A DNA stretch of 64,000 nt from Dickeya undicola. Its GTDB lineage: Bacteria > Pseudomonadota > Gammaproteobacteria > Enterobacterales > Enterobacteriaceae. The position numbers and the translations under genes are program-made. The stretch is taken from assembly GCF_000784735.1 (NCBI RefSeq), contig NZ_JSYG01000015.1, forward strand, positions 105,841 through 169,840, written 5' to 3'. This document shows positions 32,807-41,628 of this stretch, in pieces (position 1 is the first letter of the stretch; each line of letters starts with the position of its first letter). The notes under the pieces are model-generated. The model saw only the letters and a program-made list of their open reading frames with translations. It was not told the DNA's origin and made no database searches.

Positions 32807-33076
32807 TTATAGATGCCGTTCGCGGCGACAGCGCTTATCAAAGTGCTTCAGCCACCAATAGCGATCCGTCACATTTTCCCGTCCACCAATACGGGCACCG
32901 GCTAGCCACAAAATAGCACCGGCAAAAATAGCCAGCAGCTCTATATAATAGAGCGAACCCGGCAAATGCAATTCAGGCAGCTGATTGGCAATCGAATAAG
33001 CTATTCCGGCAACCATAAGCAACAGACCTAATCCCATAAATGCGTTGCCTACCATCACAGCATTTCTACGTTTCAT
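32807..33076 (-). CDS. ychH: YchH family inner-membrane protein
   Basis: 89 aa with two hydrophobic segments (about 12-30 and 42-60). Matches the small YchH protein that stands next to pth in enterobacteria; stress-associated membrane protein in E. coli. Divergent from pth. Confidence 0.9.
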   Translation of the reverse strand: MKRRNAVMVGNAFMGLGLLLMVAGIAYSIANQLPELHLPGSLYYIELLAIFAGAILWLAGARIGGRENVTDRYWWLKHFDKRCRRERHL

Positions 33077-33297
33077 ATTTCGCCTCCAGAAATATCCAGT
33101 GGAAATAATCAGAATCTTGCTGCGTGTCTCTCTGATTTGCTCATAGTATAAGCAGCACTTCTCAATCGGGTTGCGCGAAGGATCACATGTTGGTGATCAA
33201 CTTCCCCTGAGTTAAACTAACGACTTTGTCAATTATCTAACAGGCGCGCTACCTCCGGTTTCCTCAATTCGGAAACGTATCGCGTGAGTCATATCGA

Positions 33298-33318
33298 ATG
33301 ATGAGTGGTATTAAACTG
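33298..33318 (+). other. Seven-codon mini-ORF duplicating the pth start
   Basis: ATG-ATG then codons for SGIKL and TGA (33298-33320). The TGA overlaps the GTG start of pth, whose own first residues are also (M)SGIKL. See findings. Confidence 0.4.
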
Positions 33319-33905
33319 TGAGTGGCATCAAATTGATTGTCGGTCTGGCCAACCCCGGTGCCGAATACGCTGCGACCCGTCATAACGCCGGTGCCTGGTA
33401 CGTTGACCGCCTGGCAGAAACCTACCGGCAGTCGCTGAAAGAAGAGAGCAAGTTTTTCGGCTATACCGCACGCCTGACGCTCGGTGGCAACGATGTACGC
33501 CTGTTGGTGCCCACCACGTTCATGAACCTGAGCGGCAAAGCGGTGGCGGCGATGGCGACCTTTTACCGTATCGCGCCAGATGAAATTCTGGTGGCGCATG
33601 ATGAACTGGATCTGCCGCCCGGCGTCGCCAAACTGAAGCTCGGCGGCGGTCACGGCGGCCACAATGGGCTGAAGGATATCGTCAGCAAACTCGGCAACAA
33701 CCCCAATTTTCACCGGTTGCGCATCGGCATCGGCCATCCGGGCGATAAAAACAAGGTGGTGGGATTTGTGCTGGGTAAACCGCCCACTAGCGAACAGGCG
33801 CTGATCGATCAGGCAATTGATGAATCATTGCGCTGCACCGATATCCTGATGAAAGAAGATATGATCAAAGCGATGAACCGTCTGCACGCGTTCAAAGCGT
33901 CATGA
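33318..33905 (+). CDS. pth: Peptidyl-tRNA hydrolase
   Basis: 195 aa, GTG start at 33318. Releases tRNA from stalled peptidyl-tRNA. Catalytic His in TRHNAGAW (residue 22), Asn residues in FMNLSGK and HNGLKD. In E. coli pth-ychF are cotranscribed; the same order is kept here. Confidence 0.97.
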   Translation: MSGIKLIVGLANPGAEYAATRHNAGAWYVDRLAETYRQSLKEESKFFGYTARLTLGGNDVRLLVPTTFMNLSGKAVAAMATFYRIAPDEILVAHDELDLPPGVAKLKLGGGHGGHNGLKDIVSKLGNNPNFHRLRIGIGHPGDKNKVVGFVLGKPPTSEQALIDQAIDESLRCTDILMKEDMIKAMNRLHAFKAS

Positions 33906-34034
33906 TGGTCGTTCGGGCGGATCGAGTTCATGCCGCATTATGTGTATAATTGGCATCAAGACTGACTTTTTCCATTCTGACAGGCTTTTTGCAACGAAAG
34001 CCTGATGATTAGTGATTTTTAAGGTGACATAAAC

Positions 34035-35126
34035 ATGGGATTCAAATGCGGTATCGTTGGGCTGCCTAACGTGGGTAAATCCACTCTGTTCAACGCGCTG
34101 ACCAAAGCCGGCATCGAAGCGGCCAACTTTCCGTTTTGTACTATCGAGCCTAACACCGGCGTAGTGCCGATGCCGGACCTGCGCCTCGACCAGTTGGCCG
34201 AGATTGTCAAACCACAGCGTACCGTCCCCACCACCATGGAATTTGTGGATATCGCCGGTCTGGTAAAAGGCGCGTCCAAAGGCGAAGGTCTGGGCAACCA
34301 GTTCCTGACCAACATCCGTGAAACCGAAGCCATCGGTCACGTGGTGCGCTGCTTTGAAAATGAGAACATCATTCACGTATCGGGCAAGGTTAACCCAGCG
34401 GAAGATATCGATATCATCAACACCGAACTGGCATTGGCAGACCTCGACACCTGCGAACGCGCCATTCATCGCGTGCAGAAAAAAGCCAAGGGCGGCGATA
34501 AAGACGCCAAGACCGAATTGGCGGCGCTGGAAAAATGCCTGCCGCAGTTGGAAAACGCCGGTATGCTGCGCGCACTGGATCTGAGCGCGGAAGAAAAAGC
34601 CGCTATCCGCTACCTGAGCTTCCTGACGCTGAAACCGACCATGTACATTGCCAACGTCAATGAAGACGGTTTCGAAAACAACCCGTATCTGGATCAGGTA
34701 CGTGAGATTGCCGACAAAGAAGGTTCTGTCGTCGTTGCGGTGTGTGCCGCGGTGGAATCGGACATTGCTGAGCTGGACGATGCTGAGCGCGACGAATTCA
34801 TGGCCGAACTGGGTCTGGAAGAGCCGGGCCTGAACCGCGTGATTCGCGCGGGTTACAAGCTGCTGAACCTGCAGACCTACTTCACCGCCGGGGTGAAAGA
34901 AGTCCGCGCCTGGACTATCCCGGTCGGCGCTACTGCCCCGCAGGCGGCCGGTAAAATCCACACCGACTTCGAAAAAGGTTTTATCCGCGCCCAGACTATC
35001 GCCTTTGATGATTTCATCACCTACAAAGGTGAACAAGGTGCTAAAGAAGCCGGCAAAATGCGTTCAGAAGGGAAAGAATATATCGTTAAGGATGGCGATA
35101 TTATGAACTTCTTGTTTAACGTCTAA
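34035..35126 (+). CDS. ychF: Obg-like ATPase YchF
   Basis: 363 aa. P-loop GLPNVGKST, switch region [21 protein letters not shown]-terminal TGS domain. ATPase (not GTPase) associated with ribosomes and oxidative-stress response. Ends before two hairpins. Confidence 0.97.
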   Translation: MGFKCGIVGLPNVGKSTLFNALTKAGIEAANFPFCTIEPNTGVVPMPDLRLDQLAEIVKPQRTVPTTMEFVDIAGLVKGASKGEGLGNQFLTNIRETEAIGHVVRCFENENIIHVSGKVNPAEDIDIINTELALADLDTCERAIHRVQKKAKGGDKDAKTELAALEKCLPQLENAGMLRALDLSAEEKAAIRYLSFLTLKPTMYIANVNEDGFENNPYLDQVREIADKEGSVVVAVCAAVESDIAELDDAERDEFMAELGLEEPGLNRVIRAGYKLLNLQTYFTAGVKEVRAWTIPVGATAPQAAGKIHTDFEKGFIRAQTIAFDDFITYKGEQGAKEAGKMRSEGKEYIVKDGDIMNFLFNV

Positions 35127-35141
35127 TTCACTTCTGTTGTC

Positions 35142-35167
35142 TCATGCGATTTCACCGAATCGCATGA
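35142..35167 (+). terminator. Hairpin after ychF
   Basis: Perfect ten-bp stem TCATGCGATT / AATCGCATGA, no T-tract. Confidence 0.55.
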
Positions 35168-35184
35168 AGACTAACAAAATTCAT

Positions 35185-35213
35185 AAAATCCACGCAGTTG
35201 CGTGGATTTTTTT
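35185..35213 (+). terminator. Rho-independent terminator of pth-ychF
   Basis: AAAATCCACGCA pairs with TGCGTGGATTTT around GT, then further T. Confidence 0.9.
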
Positions 35214-35305
35214 CAGAATATCTCAGGTACATAAGACGCAACAGCCAGAACCCCAGATATCATCAGCACGCCGAGCGTCGTCAGCACGTGGGGGATTTAT
35301 TGTTA

Positions 35306-36688
35306 TTACTTCAGCAATCGGACTTTCACCGCTTTGCCTTTAATTTTCCCCTGCTGCAACTGCTTCCACGCATGGCGTGCTACCGACTGCTTCACCGCCA
35401 CGTAGGCATGGGTCGGGTGAATGGCAATCTTTCCGATATCGGCACCCTCCAGCCCCATGTCGCCGGTTAACGCCCCCAGAATATCACCGGGACGCATTTT
35501 GGCTTTCTTGCCGCCATCGATGCACAGCGTCGCCATCGTCGCTTCCAGCGGGGTGATGCGCAGCCCGGTCGGCAGCGGGTGCCAGTTGAGTTTCATATTG
35601 AGCATTTCTTCGAGCGCATTGGCTCGCTGGGCTTCTTCCGGCGCACAGAGGCTGACAGCCAACCCGCTCTCACCGGCGCGGGCGGTACGACCAATACGGT
35701 GAACATGCACTTCGGGATCCCACGACAGCTCGTAGTTAACCACCATCTCCAGCGCTTTGATATCCAGCCCGCGCGCGGCAACGTCGGTTGCCACCAGCAC
35801 ACGGCTGCTGCCGTTAGCAAAACGTACCAACGTCTGATCGCGGTCACGCTGCTCCATGTCGCCATGCAGCGCCAGCACGCTCTGGTTACTGGCGGTCAGC
35901 GCGTCGTATACCGCCTGACAGTCTTTTTTGGTATTGCAGAACACCACGCAGGACGCGGGTTGTTCACGGCTCAGCAATTTTTGCAGCAGATCGAGTTTGC
36001 CACTGCGGGCAACTTCATAGAACTGCTGTTCAACCGCAGGAAGCTCGTCCACCGTGCCGATCTCAATGACCAGCGGATCGCGCTGAATACGATGGCTGAT
36101 AGCAGCAATGGCATCCGGCCAGGTGGCGGAAAACAGCAGTGTCTGACGCGCAGTGGGGGCGTGGGTGATCACCTCATCGATGGCGTCGGCAAAGCCCATA
36201 TCGAGCATCCGGTCCGCTTCATCCAGCACCAACGTCTGTAGGGCATCGAGATTTACGGTCGCCTTGTTCAGGTGATCCAGCAGTCGGCCCGGCGTGGCGA
36301 CAATGATGTGGGGAGCGTGGATCAACGAGTCGCGCTGGATGCCGAACGGTACACCGCCGCAGAGCGTCAGCACCTTGATGTTCGGCATGTAGCGTGCCAG
36401 ACGACGCAGCTCGTTGGCGACTTGATCGGCGAGTTCACGGGTCGGACACAGCACCAGCGACTGGGTGTTGAATTGCCCGGCATCAAGATGCTGTAACAGG
36501 CCCAGGCCAAATGCTGCGGTTTTGCCGCTGCCGGTTTTCGCCTGCGCGCGGACGTCTTTCCCTGCCAGGATAGCCGGTAACGCCGCCGCCTGAATCGGCG
36601 TCATGGTCTGATAGCCCAGCTCATTAAGGGTGGCAAGTTGTTCCGCAGGAAGCGCGTTCAGTTCAGCAAATGAGGTCAATGAAGTCAC
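35306..36688 (-). CDS. dbpA: ATP-dependent RNA helicase DbpA
   Basis: 460 aa from GTG 36688 (alternative TTG at 36682 aligns even more exactly with the E. coli N-terminus; both lack a strong ribosome site). DEAD-box motifs AKTGSGKT, PTRELADQV, DEADRMLDMGF, SAT, HRIGRTAR, and the C-terminal RNA-binding domain (GGKKAKMRPGDILGALTGD) that recognises 23S rRNA hairpin 92. Acts in large-subunit assembly. Confidence 0.95.
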   Translation of the reverse strand: MTSLTSFAELNALPAEQLATLNELGYQTMTPIQAAALPAILAGKDVRAQAKTGSGKTAAFGLGLLQHLDAGQFNTQSLVLCPTRELADQVANELRRLARYMPNIKVLTLCGGVPFGIQRDSLIHAPHIIVATPGRLLDHLNKATVNLDALQTLVLDEADRMLDMGFADAIDEVITHAPTARQTLLFSATWPDAIAAISHRIQRDPLVIEIGTVDELPAVEQQFYEVARSGKLDLLQKLLSREQPASCVVFCNTKKDCQAVYDALTASNQSVLALHGDMEQRDRDQTLVRFANGSSRVLVATDVAARGLDIKALEMVVNYELSWDPEVHVHRIGRTARAGESGLAVSLCAPEEAQRANALEEMLNMKLNWHPLPTGLRITPLEATMATLCIDGGKKAKMRPGDILGALTGDMGLEGADIGKIAIHPTHAYVAVKQSVARHAWKQLQQGKIKGKAVKVRLLK

Positions 36689-36897
36689 AGTGAAAATTCC
36701 AGATGAAAGAAGCCGACAATGATACCACCCCTTTCCTGCCACGCCGTGAGGAGTTTTCACCTCGATATCAGATTGAAGTCCGGTTCACTGTGTTCCCAAT
36801 AGAAATAATCGGTAAATCGAAATAATCGGTGAATAGAAATGGCAGGTAATGCGTTTACCCCTTGCTTACCCCACGACATTCACCTGGAGTCAATACA

Positions 36898-37449
36898 ATG
36901 AACCCTGCTTCTTTTTCCCCATGTTCCATCGCTCGCCGTCTGGCTATCCCAGTACTGCTATTTTCTTTGCATGTCCCGCAGGTCTTTGCGGCGGGCGACG
37001 ACGACACCAACAGTAAAACACCGGATTGCCCAGCCGGACAGGTTTATAGCAGCGCAACCAGGCAGTGTGTCCCTGAAAAAACCAGCAGCCTGAGCGACCA
37101 GGATAAGACAAACTACGCTTATCACCTGGCTAAAAAAGGTGAGTATCAGGCAGCGCTGAACTTGCTGGATACCCTGAAAAATGGCAATACCGCCGAAGCC
37201 TGGAACTACCGGGGTTACGCCACACGAAAACTCGGGCGTACCGACGAAGGCATCGGCTATTATCAACGCTCGCTGGCGCTCAACCCGAATTATGCCAAAG
37301 TACGCGAATATCTTGGTGAAGCGTGGCTGGTGAAAGGCCGCCCCGATCTGGCGCGGGAGCAACTGAAAACGATCGCCAGCCTGTGCGGCCAAAGCTGCGA
37401 AGCGTACCGAGACTTACAAGCCGCGATTAACGGGCATCCTGAATCCTGA
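36898..37449 (+). CDS. Exported TPR protein
   Basis: 183 aa from ATG 36898 (GGAG eight bases upstream). Signal peptide to about residue 31 (HVPQVFA). A CPAGQVYSSATRQC segment (two Cys) follows, then two to three TPR units (about 75-150) and a second Cys pair (CGQSC) near the C-terminus. Periplasmic. First gene of a group with a sigma factor and anti-sigma factor; 22 bases separate its stop from the sigma gene. Confidence 0.82.
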   Translation: MNPASFSPCSIARRLAIPVLLFSLHVPQVFAAGDDDTNSKTPDCPAGQVYSSATRQCVPEKTSSLSDQDKTNYAYHLAKKGEYQAALNLLDTLKNGNTAEAWNYRGYATRKLGRTDEGIGYYQRSLALNPNYAKVREYLGEAWLVKGRPDLAREQLKTIASLCGQSCEAYRDLQAAINGHPES

Positions 37450-37471
37450 GTTTTACCGCGAGGACAAAAAA

Positions 37472-37987
37472 ATCACTACCAGTGACGTTCGCCAGCAGCT
37501 TGCCGCGCATCTGACACGCCTGTGGCGTTACGGTCTGGTGCTGTCGCGCAACCACGATGTTGCTGAAGAATTAGTACAGTCCACCTGCGTTCGCGCGCTT
37601 GAAAAGAGCGCGCAATTCACGCCGGGAACCCGCATCGACAGATGGTTATTTTCCATTCTTCACTCCATCTGGATTTCCGATCTCCGCGCCAACCGTGTAC
37701 GGATGGGGCAAGGATTTATCGACAGCGACGAATTACTGGCACCGGATACCCACGCGCTGAATGATGACCGTCGGCATTACCAGAAAATCATGCAACGGGT
37801 GAGCGCCCTTCCTGAAGCACAACGCAACGCGCTATTTTTAGTTTATGTCGAAGGATTTACCTATCAGGAAGCGGCAGACACGCTATTAGTACCGATCGGC
37901 ACGATCATGAGCCGACTGGCTGCGGCACGAACCACGTTGGCTAAATCGGTTGACGAATCCGCCGCCGCGAAGGAAAAACGGTTATGA
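37472..37987 (+). CDS. ECF-type RNA polymerase sigma factor
   Basis: 171 aa if started at the ATC at 37472. Region 2 (residues about 8-75; LWRYGLVLSRNHDVAEELVQST) and region 4 (ALPEAQRNALFLVYVEGFTYQEAADTLLVPIGTIMSRLAAAR) are complete. No ATG, GTG or TTG lies in frame before the GTG at 37538, which would cut the first region-2 helix; GAGG stands eight bases before the ATC. Overlaps the anti-sigma gene by four bases. Controls an unknown regulon, probably including its own operon and the YceI gene nearby. Confidence 0.82.
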   Translation: MTTSDVRQQLAAHLTRLWRYGLVLSRNHDVAEELVQSTCVRALEKSAQFTPGTRIDRWLFSILHSIWISDLRANRVRMGQGFIDSDELLAPDTHALNDDRRHYQKIMQRVSALPEAQRNALFLVYVEGFTYQEAADTLLVPIGTIMSRLAAARTTLAKSVDESAAAKEKRL

Positions 37988-38787
37988 AAACCACGAATTT
38001 TACGCCCCCCTACAGCGACGAGGCTATCGTCGCCTGGCTTGATGGCGAGATGAATGACACCGACGCACAGCGCTTCGAGCAGTTACTCAAGCATGACGAG
38101 CAGCTGGCTGCACGCATCGCCAGGCTGCAAGACAGCAATCTGCCGTTTAAAGACGCCTTCGCACCGTTGCTGGACGACGCGCCGCAGGCCCGGATGCAAA
38201 ATCGGCTTGAGCAACTGCTGGCGGCGACACCTGCCGCAGGAGAAAATCCCCCCCGCATCGGGGTTAGCCGCCGTTCGCTGATTGCCGCGTCGCTCAGTTT
38301 TCTGGTGATAGGATCAGGGTTGGGCTATCTGTCGCGACCGACCCAACTTATCCGTAGCGATAGCGAGAAAATTCGCGACCTTGAAGCCCAATACATGTCA
38401 CTGTACAGCGCAGAAACGCTGCTCGATACCGACAGCACATCGTCTGCGCTGGCACGGGGACTGGCGCGTACCGCGCAGGACATCGGTATCCGTCTGAGCG
38501 AACCGCAGTTATCTCTTCAAGGTGCGGAGCTGAAAATGGTACGTATGCTGCGCTACGACAGCACCGCCATCGCCCAGATTGCCTGGCTCCATGCGGAGTA
38601 TGGGCCGATGGCATTGTGCATCTCCCCTGAGCAACAGCGAAGCGCAACGGCGATCAACAATGAACAACGGCATGGAATGCACCTTGCCTGGTGGCATACC
38701 CAAGGCTATCAATTCGTATTGATCGGCCGTAATCCGGCGTCACAACTGACGGACAGCGCGCGCCGGTTGCAAACATCGCTGACATAA
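37984..38787 (+). CDS. Probable anti-sigma factor, single-pass membrane protein
   Basis: 267 aa. N-terminal cytoplasmic part (about 1-90) has the AWLDGEMNDTDAQRFEQLL pattern typical of anti-sigma factors (a zinc-less variant; no HxxxCxxC). One membrane helix at about 97-118, then a periplasmic domain of about 145 residues. Its ATG overlaps the sigma stop, the usual sign of a sigma/anti-sigma pair. Confidence 0.8.
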   Translation: MKTTNFTPPYSDEAIVAWLDGEMNDTDAQRFEQLLKHDEQLAARIARLQDSNLPFKDAFAPLLDDAPQARMQNRLEQLLAATPAAGENPPRIGVSRRSLIAASLSFLVIGSGLGYLSRPTQLIRSDSEKIRDLEAQYMSLYSAETLLDTDSTSSALARGLARTAQDIGIRLSEPQLSLQGAELKMVRMLRYDSTAIAQIAWLHAEYGPMALCISPEQQRSATAINNEQRHGMHLAWWHTQGYQFVLIGRNPASQLTDSARRLQTSLT

Positions 38788-38859
38788 CAGACCTAAGCCC
38801 CTTCCCTCCATGCGGCAACAGCCAGAGCACGCCGGGAGGGCTGCCATCAGGAAAGACGA

Positions 38860-39435
38860 TCATAAGGCGCGTCGGACTTGTGCCTGAAGGTCAATATTGA
38901 TCGCCACCTTGTCATCCACCAGTGCCGTAAACCGGTCCATATTAAAAGCCGAACGTGAAATCGCGGTTGTCGCATGGAGAAACAACGTCCCCCCCGCGGG
39001 TGATGCACTGCCATATTGCTCCAGCGTCGCCTCCAGAATGACTGGGCGCTGAACGTCTTTGACGGACAACGAGCCAAACACACGAAAGTGACCATGCCCT
39101 TGCGCCACCACGCGGCTGCTGGTGAAAACAATCCAGGGGTAGTGTGTGGCATCAAAAAACAGACCGCTTTTCAGCTGGTAAGTCAGCAGGCTGTTAGAGG
39201 CTTCGAGCGTCGCAACCGGGATTTTCACTTCAATACGGTCATCGATTTCTTTGGCGGAATCCAGCATAACCTCCCCGGTGACACCATCCAGAGACGCCTG
39301 CGACGTGTCGCCAAATGCGCGCCATGAAAGCTTGATAACGGTTTTATTGGTTGAAATCGTATAGTTAAGTGGTGTGGCGTGGAGCATGGGGCTTGCCAGC
39401 AGCCCAATAGCCACAACGGGAATGATGCGCCTCAT
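38860..39435 (-). CDS. YceI-family periplasmic protein
   Basis: 191 aa from ATG 39435, which has GAGGAGG upstream; the longer frame adds 14 residues before the signal peptide. Signal peptide to about residue 20. YceI-like lipocalin fold (SWRAFGDTSQASLDGVTGEVML at the start, DVQRPVILEATLEQYG in the middle), the family binding polyisoprenoid or similar lipids. Convergent with the sigma/anti-sigma genes. Confidence 0.85.
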   Translation of the reverse strand: MRRIIPVVAIGLLASPMLHATPLNYTISTNKTVIKLSWRAFGDTSQASLDGVTGEVMLDSAKEIDDRIEVKIPVATLEASNSLLTYQLKSGLFFDATHYPWIVFTSSRVVAQGHGHFRVFGSLSVKDVQRPVILEATLEQYGSASPAGGTLFLHATTAISRSAFNMDRFTALVDDKVAINIDLQAQVRRAL

Positions 39436-39582
39436 AACGGGAACCTCCTCAAAGCAGACAACGCGTAAACGCTTCAAGAAGCCAATCTATTCATTCCCTC
39501 ACGATAACTACGATGTTGGGATGGCGACAGGTTACCGCATCACGCCTGTCGCCTTAAAAACAGTCACGGATTATTCTGCCGG

Positions 39583-41628
39583 TCACCCCACCAGACCGCT
39601 CACCCGCAACACCCGCCGACCGACCGCTTGCGCCAGCACCGTACTGTGTTCCCCCACACAGCCGAGGCTAAACGCATTTTTGGCGCGGGTAATGCCGGTG
39701 TACACCAGTTCACGGGTCAGGATCGGGCTTAACGCATCCGGTAGCAGCAAGGCGGTGTGGGCGAATTCCGACCCTTGCGACTTGTGCACCGTCATGGCAA
39801 ACACCGTTTCCACCGCGGGTAATCGCCCTGGCAGCACCCAACGGATGTCCGATGAACCGTCACCCGCGGGGAAAGCCACCCGGATACCCCATGCCGATGA
39901 GCCATCAGGCTGGCGCACCGGGACATGTAGCGTGATACCGATATCGCCGTTCATCAGTCGTTGACTGTAGTCGTTACGGGTCACCATCACCGGTCGCCCC
40001 GGATACCAACCTTGCCAGGCTGCCAGCAAACCGTCCCGATACAGCAGATGGGCGATGCGCTCGTTCATACTGTCAACGCCCCAGGGTCCGTTACGCAACG
40101 CACACAACAGTTGGAACTGGCCGAAGGCGTTCAAGATCTGCGCTGCCCAGCGGTCGAACTCACTTTGCGGTGCCGTCAGCGCGGGCCGCGTGTCAGCCAT
40201 CTGTCGCAGGTAGTTACCGTAGCCCACCGGCGCAGCCGTAGGAGGCGGTGCGCCGAACCGGCCGACGGCACCGTCGATAACCCATTCACGCAACGTGCGA
40301 TTATCGTTCGCCGTTAGCGTCAGGTATGCCAGGTCGGCATACCCCTGCTGCCAGATCGACGCCAGCGCCGCCACATCACCGGCATTGACCGCTCCCGCCA
40401 GTTGTCCGATACCACTGTGGGCCCCAAACCGATAGCTGTGGCGCAGCATGACGATGGATTGATCCAGCGCGCTGCCTTGTGGGTCAAGCAGCGAATCGTC
40501 CGGAGCCTCCCCCGCGACCTGCCGTAGCCAGTCGCGGGTCTGCGGCAAGTAATGCCCCTGCGCGGCGCGTTGACAGAGTTCCCCCATCAACGCCCCCGCT
40601 TCCACCGACGCCAGTTGGTCCTTGTCGCCCAGCAGAATCAGGCGGGAACGGACCGGCATCGCCGCCAGCAACGCGGCCATCATTTCCAGGTCCACCATCG
40701 ATGCTTCGTCCACCACCAGCACATCCAGCATCAGCGGGTTATCGGCGTGGTGGCGGAAATGCCGGGTATCTGGCCGACTGCCCAGCAGACGGTGCAGGGT
40801 CACCACCTCGCTGTTGATCTGCCCCCGGATAACCTCGCCCTGCGCCAGGCCATCCAACGACAGCCCGGCAACGGCCCCGGCAATCGACTCGTTCAGCCGA
40901 GCCGCCGCCTTGCCGGTGGGTGCCGCCAGCCGGATACGCAACGGTTTGCCGTGCTGTTCCAGCGCCAGCGACTGCAATAGCGCCAGCAGTTTCACCACGG
41001 TGGTGGTTTTTCCGGTGCCCGGCCCACCGGTGATAATGCTAAAAGCGCTGCCCGCCGCCAGCGTACAGGCCAATTTCTGCCAGTTGATCGTGCCGTCCGC
41101 AGCAGCAGGAAACAGCGCATCCAGCCGCTGGCGCAGCGCCGCAGGCGCTATCGCTGCTCGCAACGCATCGTTTTGTCGCAATTGCTGTGATATGGCGTGC
41201 CGCACATCCTGTTCATACCGCCAGTAGCGGCGCAGATAAAGACGTGTGCCAACCAGCACCAGTGGTGTGCTGCCTTCCCCCGACGATACCAGTTGTGGCT
41301 GGTGCAACGCTGCCTGCCAGGCCGACAGGGTTACACCCGCCAGCACCTCCGCCGGACGCGTTACCTGACGATTGTCGCTACGATCGCCTTCCGGCGGCAA
41401 CGCCAGCGAAAACCCGCTATCGGCCAGCGTAGCATCCAGGTCGAGGCACACATGCCCACGCCCAAGCTGATAGCTGACCAACGCCGCCCCCAGCAGTAAC
41501 AAGGGCGAGGCATCAGGGCATTCCTGATGCAGGAAGCGTACCAGCGCCCGGTCCAGCTCCCGCAACCAGCCGCAGTCAACCCACTGGTCCAGCAACCGGG
41601 TTAATTCGTCATGACGGGTGATGTTCAT
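39583..41628 (-). CDS. recD: Exodeoxyribonuclease V alpha chain, RecD
   Basis: 681 aa (E. coli 608). 5'-3' helicase subunit of RecBCD. Walker A GGPGTGKTT near residue 205, DEASMVDLEMM, GDKDQLASVEAGALMGELC, and the C-terminal helicase motif MTVHKSQGSEF. Last gene of the recC-recB-recD operon; its ATG overlaps the recB stop by four bases. argA, its neighbour in E. coli, is absent. Confidence 0.95.
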   Translation of the reverse strand: MNITRHDELTRLLDQWVDCGWLRELDRALVRFLHQECPDASPLLLLGAALVSYQLGRGHVCLDLDATLADSGFSLALPPEGDRSDNRQVTRPAEVLAGVTLSAWQAALHQPQLVSSGEGSTPLVLVGTRLYLRRYWRYEQDVRHAISQQLRQNDALRAAIAPAALRQRLDALFPAAADGTINWQKLACTLAAGSAFSIITGGPGTGKTTTVVKLLALLQSLALEQHGKPLRIRLAAPTGKAAARLNESIAGAVAGLSLDGLAQGEVIRGQINSEVVTLHRLLGSRPDTRHFRHHADNPLMLDVLVVDEASMVDLEMMAALLAAMPVRSRLILLGDKDQLASVEAGALMGELCQRAAQGHYLPQTRDWLRQVAGEAPDDSLLDPQGSALDQSIVMLRHSYRFGAHSGIGQLAGAVNAGDVAALASIWQQGYADLAYLTLTANDNRTLREWVIDGAVGRFGAPPPTAAPVGYGNYLRQMADTRPALTAPQSEFDRWAAQILNAFGQFQLLCALRNGPWGVDSMNERIAHLLYRDGLLAAWQGWYPGRPVMVTRNDYSQRLMNGDIGITLHVPVRQPDGSSAWGIRVAFPAGDGSSDIRWVLPGRLPAVETVFAMTVHKSQGSEFAHTALLLPDALSPILTRELVYTGITRAKNAFSLGCVGEHSTVLAQAVGRRVLRVSGLVG

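Noticed and set aside
33900..35036. 378-aa open frame on the - strand across ychF
   Set aside because: It lies entirely opposite the near-invariant ychF gene, has no family resemblance, and is rich in His, Gln and Phe as expected from reading a GC-rich gene backwards.
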